From Aculops lycopersici (Eukaryota; Arthropoda; Arachnida; Trombidiformes; Eriophyidae), in NCBI GenBank assembly GCA_015350385.1, contig WNKI01000003.1, positions 3,498,155 through 3,562,154 of the forward strand: a stretch of DNA of 64,000 nt, read 5' to 3'. The notes under the pieces are model-generated. The model did not search any database. It was not told where the DNA came from and worked only from the letters and a program-made list of their open reading frames with translations. This document shows positions 58,101 through 64,000 of the stretch, in pieces; positions within the stretch are counted from its first letter, which is position 1; every line of letters starts with the position of its first letter. The translations under genes were made by a program, and so were the position numbers.

Positions 58101-60429
58101 ATAGATCAGCTTGAATCTTACGCAAAAGAGGACTACAGGTTCCTAAACCAATCATGAGCTTCTCTTGGGCTGTCATCCCATACTCTTGAGGAATCACGAT
58201 ATCGGCTAGTGCCTTGGCATAGGTGTGTAGTTCGTGGGCATGTTGGAATTGTAGCGTATGCTGATTGTGCTGTAGATCGTACTTGATACAATCATAAATA
58301 TCAGGCACTTTGCTAATATCAAACCTCTTCGTCCTTGGAAACTTGAAATCTTTCTCCAACTTTGCCCATCGTCTTTGCAATAGATCCCAGGTTTCTCCGT
58401 GATATAAGTGATATTCTTGCGTATAGCTATTGTCCTGTCGCTTAGTTTTAATCAAAGCATTTAGTTCCTTGATTAACTTGTGCACCTTATCGCAAGCTTG
58501 ATATGGGTTGCCGATAAACTTGCACGCAGCTTCAATGGATGGGGCTCTCGTTGGATTCAACAACTCTAAATCCTCTTGAGTTAAATCATGATTCTTCTGC
58601 ATTAAATCATGCAATCTTACCTTAACTATCTTCTGGCACTTACTCGATTCGCAATCATTGTCGAGGAGCCCATTTGTATTTGCACTCTTAACCATTTGAA
58701 ACAGAATGGGTGTTAACTCGCCCTCCAGGGCTAAGAATCCTTTGGCAAATGCGGCCGCTGTCATCTGAACACGCCCCTCGTCAGAGGCGTAGATTTTTAG
58801 ATCATGACGAAATGTTGAGTGCAACCTGAGTAGACCCAAACCTTGAGGTCCGCTGTAATCGCCGGAAGCTGGATACAATCGCCGAAAACACCTGCCAAGA
58901 TCCTCAGCCTGAACTCGGCCAGCTGGTGTGAGCTCGCCTCCCCACTTGAGTATCAACACTAGCGAGGGTTCCCTTGAGGCGTCGTCCTCGCTGCTAGATC
59001 GTCTTGGTCGCCCATGAGGCTGATACTTCAATTGAACCTTTCGGTTGATACCTGAAAAGTGGCCATACATTTCAAGAACAGATTTAAGCTGTCGCAACTT
59101 TACACGAGGCTCCATCACTTCGCCTGTCAGCGGTTGGTCGGGTAGTTCGCCCAGTAGGTATCTAGCAATATCTAGCACTTCCTGTAGCTGCTTGGGCTTC
59201 TTCAATTTCGCCTGTCCATTCTTTGTATTACCATACTTTTGATATAATTCGAAAAACTTTTGATGCTTAACCTCTAGCTTCATCTTTTGCTTTGGAGTTC
59301 TATCCCCATGTCTAATAACTGCAATCACACATCTCAACTCCATCATCCTACCGAACGTTGTGGGCACAATTGGCGGATCGTCGAGCTGAAAAGGTATAGA
59401 CCAGGGGATATGGAGTTGAGGTGCGAGAGCTCGTAGCATCATGTTACCTAGAATCTTGGAGCAATCCTCATAGTATTTCATAGAGGACTTTACAAAGCTA
59501 AAACCATTGACGTCGCAAACATAGGAGTGGCCATTTGCTCTTAGCAGATCAAAACCGCAAACAGTTTGCTGAAAAGCCAAGCAAACTCGACGCGCAATTA
59601 GTTTCTCATTATTGGTCAAAATCACGGGATATCTAATTTCCTTTCCATCACTATCACGTTCCACTTTTCCATCGAGAGCTGGAGATTTCCTTGCCTCAGC
59701 ATGCGCATAATCTGGTCCTGCTGTGTAAACCTTGACATCTGTACCATCTGTAGGCATAAACTCTTCGTATATATAAGATCCCGTTTTTCTAACATGACTC
59801 TCATTTGAATAAACACTACTACGACATCCTATCTTTCTAAATAACCTCTGGCTCCCTCCACCAGCATGAGCTGGATAATAGATACAAATATTATGATCCT
59901 CCGCTGAAATGGGCTTCTCTACAAATGGCTTGTTAAAAATACAATTTCCAATCTCTATGTGATCGTCGCTTTCTATCAATTCTCGTTCCTCTGGATTATG
60001 CGAATCTCTATCTAAAACTACGTAACGAGGTAACTCTATCTCAGCCTCCTCTAGTATCTTGTAAACTTTTCTTCTATCTTGAATATCATATTGTATGTCC
60101 AGATCATTGACTAAAAATGGTTTTCTAAGTCGCGCATACTCGATTGCCTTGCTTAGCGGGAAGCCTTTAGAGTGAAATGAGATCAAGCAATCACATATTG
60201 GCCACTCCTCGATAGGTTTGTTAAGTATCACAGATTCTTCGAAAACAAGCGTTTTGATGTATTCGAAATAATCCTCAAGTCGCTTGAGGATCTCTTTCAT
60301 TGGCTTAGATTGTGCCTTCTTTTCCATGGCACAAATGCCCACTATCACCTGCTTGCATGGATAGTTGTAATTCTCCACATCCACATCCTCCTCGTCGGAG
60401 ACAATATCACTTGATTGATCTTGGAACAT
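55135..60429 (-). CDS. PPIP5K: Diphosphoinositol pentakisphosphate kinase (PPIP5K/VIP1)
   Basis: Bifunctional cytosolic enzyme making and removing the 1-position pyrophosphate of inositol pyrophosphates (IP7/IP8). The N-terminal RimK-like and ATP-grasp kinase spans about 25-350: [73 protein letters not shown]. The histidine phosphatase-like domain spans about 365-895, with RHGDRTP at 373-379 and SESHIHSL near the second catalytic element. The remaining ~860 residues are a disordered Ser/Thr/Gln-rich tail, yet the near-terminal [22 protein letters not shown] (55390-55455) looks like the conserved PPIP5K end motif. The whole 1764-codon frame is one exon, whereas animal PPIP5K genes normally have many. 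Confidence 0.97.
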   Translation of the reverse strand: MFQDQSSDIVSDEEDVDVENYNYPCKQVIVGICAMEKKAQSKPMKEILKRLEDYFEYIKTLVFEESVILNKPIEEWPICDCLISFHSKGFPLSKAIEYARLRKPFLVNDLDIQYDIQDRRKVYKILEEAEIELPRYVVLDRDSHNPEERELIESDDHIEIGNCIFNKPFVEKPISAEDHNICIYYPAHAGGGSQRLFRKIGCRSSVYSNESHVRKTGSYIYEEFMPTDGTDVKVYTAGPDYAHAEARKSPALDGKVERDSDGKEIRYPVILTNNEKLIARRVCLAFQQTVCGFDLLRANGHSYVCDVNGFSFVKSSMKYYEDCSKILGNMMLRALAPQLHIPWSIPFQLDDPPIVPTTFGRMMELRCVIAVIRHGDRTPKQKMKLEVKHQKFFELYQKYGNTKNGQAKLKKPKQLQEVLDIARYLLGELPDQPLTGEVMEPRVKLRQLKSVLEMYGHFSGINRKVQLKYQPHGRPRRSSSEDDASREPSLVLILKWGGELTPAGRVQAEDLGRCFRRLYPASGDYSGPQGLGLLRLHSTFRHDLKIYASDEGRVQMTAAAFAKGFLALEGELTPILFQMVKSANTNGLLDNDCESSKCQKIVKVRLHDLMQKNHDLTQEDLELLNPTRAPSIEAACKFIGNPYQACDKVHKLIKELNALIKTKRQDNSYTQEYHLYHGETWDLLQRRWAKLEKDFKFPRTKRFDISKVPDIYDCIKYDLQHNQHTLQFQHAHELHTYAKALADIVIPQEYGMTAQEKLMIGLGTCSPLLRKIQADLLRNADSSNDDETESVNRLDPKYSHGVSSPDRHVRTRLYFTSESHIHSLVTALQYGGLLDVTKDEQWKRSMEFLSAISELNYLSQVVIMLYEDPTKEPTSDDRFHVEIHFSSGVINRINHTNQNMPTEPQGPGFRPHLHNKSHSNASSTCSSVKGSGGNGEISKSDGNSFDQSTTPTPLDRSTGSGMIKEEATDDERSTDGESRANSKSSSVCLTPNKKISSINSLLKMPLDSNKENVATSGHNNKEPDVDESSGGVGGVIANNDNKGNNRVLTQPKVRELSAKAQQRCLARSYSAITPISLQDLSIGDGSGDTDTDGGNSIATPTFSSESANTFTATSPAATTTLTIASNINDVVMNPSVDSSRHLTVSGDQPLISKHQSELAPSTGPTSQIESGDNEVAAQVAARGAVAVSMEDNKCKSGTTGMCITQDKPREQKENNDGSAGDVESQMTSQVAPIAAATTLLAAASSAITTEAEAQDSMVTVEPVGELKSNKSTTSGFVSSGGVIKSGDGEQIVPTESQPIVAATSASAAAAANVPNSDLADNPQYDVAPNGHPSSNSGVQFNQSGEATGLGSDSKMTMTFVSSASMTQTTSEKPIASICGGGDEVSSLAARDCSRDQPIGGGIGGGEMVAAGGDASAEIETGANNGQNQETTRHHLVTSTSAAQILNQIETASQPRQPQLLQQPVKNNWKNYEQHLASELAQTPQLQHHTHHRPSRRRQQQQQQFGDNLSLSHLPPSYHTINHWNFTPTRNQLVGGQRTSVSISTSPQQFGATGNLQSRYMSYKQQQQQQQQQQQAAAVATARVLGNYDGLSAHHQFKQHPFTLSASIPIQGKSRSNPRACSVADVSQYCGGPSSLISTAVISGSSPELVAVCPYSPNIRPLETLHNELSLKQYVDFINRLTHNHQRTCSTANIMMDQSSASGSVEKLPTTIATNSTSPLSPSSNSTTSTSKGQQEQQVPTSLTCAAATGTTTTTMTATVSNEDN

Positions 60430-61178
60430 GTTGAATGTCAGATTAATAAAATCTTTTTAGAATGAATAAAGTACAAACAAATATATTTATATATGTGCAT
60501 GCGAGATACCATAGGACCAAAGGTCTATCGTGGTCTAGGTGCGAACGTGATGTGAGAGCTAAAAACAAAATGTTCGCCACGTTCTGCCCGCCCCTTCATG
60601 CGTCGTTGGATTTTACATAGAGAAGGGGGAAAAATTGCGAGCTATCGAACAAACATTCATACATGGCGCAGCGTACCAAACGAATTCAGTCTGTCCAATA
60701 TCAAATCGGCCAAAGATTCGCTTCTCTGACTGTAGTGTATCGATGCAAGCGCACTGTTCTTATGGTAGGGGAAGCACGGTAATATGAAATTTAGCCGGTT
60801 AGATTTCAGACACACTCTAACAATAACAAAAACAACGATCACAACAGCTGATTCCTGTAACTGTAACGCGAGACTGCTCTTTTCGAGGGCAATTTGCATC
60901 CGCGCCTTGTGCGCCGATTCTGTGCAACCATTTCCAAAATAAAGAACACTTATTCTCTAGCAACTCACGAGTTATCATTCAATGCCCAGTTACTCTACTA
61001 TTCGTTTTACCATCAACCTCAGAATATTGAAGCGAGGTTAGTGTCCCATCGTTACACAACTGATCCATCTCCGATCAAACACACCGTTTCATGTACTATA
61101 TATATCCCACCAGACCTAATTAGTATTCCCACTCACCTAATTGGTATTCATTCATTTATTTACATAGATTGCAACAAT
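60430..61178. promoter_or_regulatory. Divergent region PPIP5K/CCZ1
   Basis: About 750 bp between start codons, with repeat copy 2 (60862-61056) on the CCZ1 side. The CCZ1 frame is open into the repeat, but that part is not homologous to CCZ1 and translates repeat DNA. A possible leader intron runs from GAG|GTTAGT inside the repeat (about 61036) to ACATAG near 61167. Confidence 0.45.
60862..61056 (+). repeat. Dispersed MITE-like repeat, copy 2
   Basis: About 195 bp, matching 5243-5444 end to end with the same terminal TGTAACG..CGTTACA and the same orientation relative to the downstream gene. It ends 122 bp before the CCZ1 ATG. The 5' flank repeats CTGTAA just outside the left terminus. Confidence 0.75.
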
Positions 61179-62774
61179 ATGCCCAACATAACACTCAATC
61201 GCTTTATGATATTCAACTCAAGCGAGGGTCAAGATGAAAGTCGAGAGGCCGATAAACTCCTATATCATTGGACTAGAGATTCCGAAAATCATGAGGTGGA
61301 AACAAGGGAGCAGATAGACGACATCTGTCTTTGTGACGCCACCATCAATGTAACCAAAAGACTAAACTGTGATACATTCCTACCGGGAAACAATGCAAGC
61401 ACCAACAAGACTACCTCAATAGAAAGCCATGACGAGAAGCATAGTCTTACCCTAAGCTTTGAACAAACTTTGATACTCATCGTGGAGGTTGAGCCCGAGG
61501 AGAGTATTTGGATTGCTGTCCATGTGGCAGACAATTGTAATTCAGACACCATTAGTGAAGGATCTCAGACAACAATAAGTCAATCAATAAGCGACAGGCA
61601 ACATACACCCCTCGATCCAAGCAACATCCCGGCTGATGCAGTTAAGCGAGTGGTGATTAATATATACAATAGGTTTTGTTTGCTATATGGCTCATTTAAG
61701 ATCATTCGAAAAAGTGTGACTGAAGAAGACTGCCGTGATAGGTCTAAGGATGAAACAAATGAAATTGTTAGAGAAAAACTCAGACTCAAATGCCGCGAGT
61801 TCTGCAATCCCCTGCTCCCTGAGATACATTTAAACTCTTTATTATCTAATCTAGCTTCACTATACAACAATATCCTATACCTGGATTTGAATCCTCTGAC
61901 GTTGATGAGGGTCAATAGTTTTGTTAACCATCTTGTTTGCATAAACGCAATCAAAATTAGACATACAATCATGATATTCAATGACAAATTACTTTGGTCA
62001 AGCCTCAATAGGGACAACACACGATTGGTCTACAATTATCTGGTATCCTCACTGATCAAAGATGCTTTACAGGAAGAGCTAAGTAGAGAAGTGGATAAAG
62101 TTCGGAGGATAGCTGGGGAGAAACCGATTTATCTCAGAGATGAGGATCAGTTATCTAGCGATGATCAAAACTATCAATTAGAAATATATTACCTAATAGT
62201 TTTTCGTTCGAGCAATAACTTGACATTAGGACTAATGCTATCTCAACCGGGCGAGAAGGATCTACTACAAAAATGCGAACATTTTCTAACGAGCGACTCC
62301 AGACTTGGTGTTGTACCTCTTGCCTCTCTGGCTCAATCAGTTGGCCAAAACTTTATTAGGGCAAACGCCCCTGGCGGAAGTGGCGGCGCTGTTGGTGGAC
62401 AATCTCAGGCTTCGGCGGAGTTGCGCCGTGCCAGCTCAGGAGTGAAAGTGCCAAGTGATCTCAAGTACATTGTGATGAACAAAATTGAAGCATCCATCTC
62501 CCTAGACTCCATGCTGCTGGCTGGCATTGAGTCGACAAACAATCGACGCTTTAGACTTATGAGATACCTGACTGAAATTGAACCCGATTTGGCGGAAATT
62601 GAACGACAGACTGGCTCGCGGGTGGAGGAGTTCTTTGCCAAAACGTCGAGTGACTCTTGGTTGACTGTAACAAATAGCCCGTTCAAGAGTATATATTCGA
62701 CCAACAAAGTGCGGAATTCAAGTCTAAGTGAGGCGCAGCAGACGGCCAACAATCTAAAGATCTTGTTGACGTGA
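61179..62774 (+). CDS. CCZ1: CCZ1, Rab7 GEF subunit
   Basis: Partner of MON1 in the guanine-nucleotide exchange factor that activates Rab7 on late endosomes and autophagosomes. 531 residues from ATG 61179, which precedes the first longin-type strand (LNRFMIFNSSEGQDESREADKLLYHW, matching the CCZ1 start in position and pattern). The second conserved block has FCLLYGSFKII, PLTLMRVNSFVNHL, IMIFNDKLLWSSLNRDNTRLVYNYLVSSL. The C-terminal part keeps WLTVTNSPFKSIYS-type longin sequence. Gly/Ser/Ala-rich spacer near 62360-62430. Slightly longer than human CCZ1. Single exon for the coding part. Confidence 0.9.
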   Translation: MPNITLNRFMIFNSSEGQDESREADKLLYHWTRDSENHEVETREQIDDICLCDATINVTKRLNCDTFLPGNNASTNKTTSIESHDEKHSLTLSFEQTLILIVEVEPEESIWIAVHVADNCNSDTISEGSQTTISQSISDRQHTPLDPSNIPADAVKRVVINIYNRFCLLYGSFKIIRKSVTEEDCRDRSKDETNEIVREKLRLKCREFCNPLLPEIHLNSLLSNLASLYNNILYLDLNPLTLMRVNSFVNHLVCINAIKIRHTIMIFNDKLLWSSLNRDNTRLVYNYLVSSLIKDALQEELSREVDKVRRIAGEKPIYLRDEDQLSSDDQNYQLEIYYLIVFRSSNNLTLGLMLSQPGEKDLLQKCEHFLTSDSRLGVVPLASLAQSVGQNFIRANAPGGSGGAVGGQSQASAELRRASSGVKVPSDLKYIVMNKIEASISLDSMLLAGIESTNNRRFRLMRYLTEIEPDLAEIERQTGSRVEEFFAKTSSDSWLTVTNSPFKSIYSTNKVRNSSLSEAQQTANNLKILLT

Positions 62775-64000
62775 CAAAAATGCAATAAAATTAGCTGACC
62801 AGTCAAACTACATTTTACCTGACGAGATAACCTAATCAAAGGACATGAGCCCGACAAAAAGATTCCGTTTTTCAAGTCAATCTCATCTCTCAGTACTCGA
62901 GCATTCATATCAACACCATAGATTAGATTTGTTGTCAGTTCATCGACTCTAAAACAGATATGCCATGAAATGTAACAATCTTCAGAATCATACGTATATA
63001 TATTTATTAGTATGAAGTTGAGAAACTATTTGGTTCAAGGTAGTTTATGAGTTGAGTTCGTTATGTCTCGGTTAGTTAGTTATGTCTCGATATTGTGTTT
63101 CGAATTAGATTTGAGCTAACAATATATTGGTGATCGAGATTGTAATTGAGAGAAATCCACTGACCAACTGTTGGCATCGAGATTCTCTACGAGCACATCA
63201 AATTGATTAAAGGAGTATCAAGTGAAAAGACTGACAGTTACAAGTTTCTCATAAAGTTGGTAAAGTGAAGGTTAAGCTGATAATAAAGTTGGCCAACCGA
63301 GGGGATAATCTAGAGAGTTTGCCAGCAAGTGGTCCGCGCTAGAGTGGTTGGTGCGAAGCTGCATAATCATCACAACGCAGCGACGACCACTTGTCTCCGC
63401 TTCCGGAAAGATTACTCACCTTTCGCCGAGAAGCAAATTGATTGACTTTGAGAAAAAGGAGGAGGAGGAGAAGCAGTTGGTTAAAACGAGTTCTTCTGTT
63501 TTAATCAACTGGTTAACTTGTGATTATGCCTACTTGGTCTGAAGTTGATTGCGCGATACCCACTTGTTTGTTAACAAAATCAAGCACAGTGAAAATGGCG
63601 GACATGAATTCATAACTAAGTTCCCAGCATTGGATTGGCCAGATTTTGAAGACTGACTTGCTATTATTTTTGCCCTTTAGTTGTTGGTTTTCACAACATG
63701 ATGTTCCGGTTTCATCACGAAACTTTGGCCACCAAATTTAAACTGAACTTGTGGCAATTTGTTGAGATCACAGTCGGGAAACAGAAATGTCCAATTGAAA
63801 TCAGTCTGCTTCTGCTACCGACCAAGAGCCGAGTTCAATTTTCCTATTCCGTAGCCTGGACCCTGAATGTTATCTTCATTTACTGTAATTATCTTGGCTT
63901 CACATCCATTCTCGCAAACTGTAACTTGAGGGGTAGTATTCTGTGTCCATTACGATCAATTTTAATGTTCGCATCATCCACTTGAATTTGCCAAGACTGA
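62775..64000. other. Downstream of CCZ1, no gene seen
   Basis: An AATAAA starts 10 bp after the CCZ1 stop. The rest is AT-rich with a repeated GTTATGTCTCG motif (about 63060-63090). Open frames near 63348 and 63698 are short and unconvincing. Confidence 0.5.
62784..62789 (+). terminator. Poly(A) signal of CCZ1
   Basis: AATAAA, 10 bp after the stop codon, implying a very short 3' UTR. Confidence 0.55.

Noticed and set aside
60894..61178. Open frame extending CCZ1 upstream to 60894
   Set aside because: It translates repeat copy 2; the same frame appears in copy 1 near 5280-5380 with no CCZ1 following. CCZ1 homology begins at 61179.

Overview
This is animal nuclear DNA, and most likely arthropod. 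The recognisable genes are metazoan: a serotonin-type receptor, CREB, Mediator subunit 10, a YTHDF m6A reader, CDK7, PPIP5K, CCZ1 and protein phosphatase inhibitor-2. Introns have GT..AG ends and genes end in AATAAA signals. Proteins are rich in Gln, His, Ser and Asn tracts. The striking feature is intron poverty: PPIP5K (1764 codons), YTHDF (1190), CREB, CDK7, LRRC57, CCZ1 and others each lie in one uninterrupted coding exon. That degree of intron loss is known in eriophyoid (gall/rust) mites, so an acariform mite is my best guess. It is inference only.

Layout. 1-4948: the 3' part of a 5-HT1-like GPCR with a giant third intracellular loop; its TM1-5 exons lie left of the window. 5243-8699: a compact cluster of eIF1 (+), LRRC57 (-), CDK7 (+) and a small two-helix membrane protein (-), arranged convergently and divergently with 200-310 bp gaps. 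8700-12067: gene-free, with a GC-rich island, probably the upstream region of YTHDF (12068-15640). 16591-17481: a TATA-driven gene for an unknown secreted protein, with a hairpin near its start site. 17482-22110: gene-poor. 22111-38435: two very large disordered coding blocks, the second ending in PDZ-PH-PH. Splice phases allow them to be one gene of about 3600 codons. 38436-43277: gene-poor, with a GA microsatellite and an assembly gap. 43278-49383: an unknown 966-aa disordered protein (+), an unknown two-helix membrane protein (-), MED10 (-) and PPP1R2 (+). 50539-51603: CREB (-), with a long upstream region. 55135-60429: PPIP5K (-). 61179-62774: CCZ1 (+).

The genes do not form one pathway. 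Most are housekeeping or signalling genes packed as neighbours. The best candidate for something undescribed is a pair of about 200-bp repeats (5243-5444 and 60862-61056) with matching terminal inverted repeats. They sit in the same orientation immediately upstream of eIF1 and of CCZ1, and may carry promoter, leader or splice-donor sequence.
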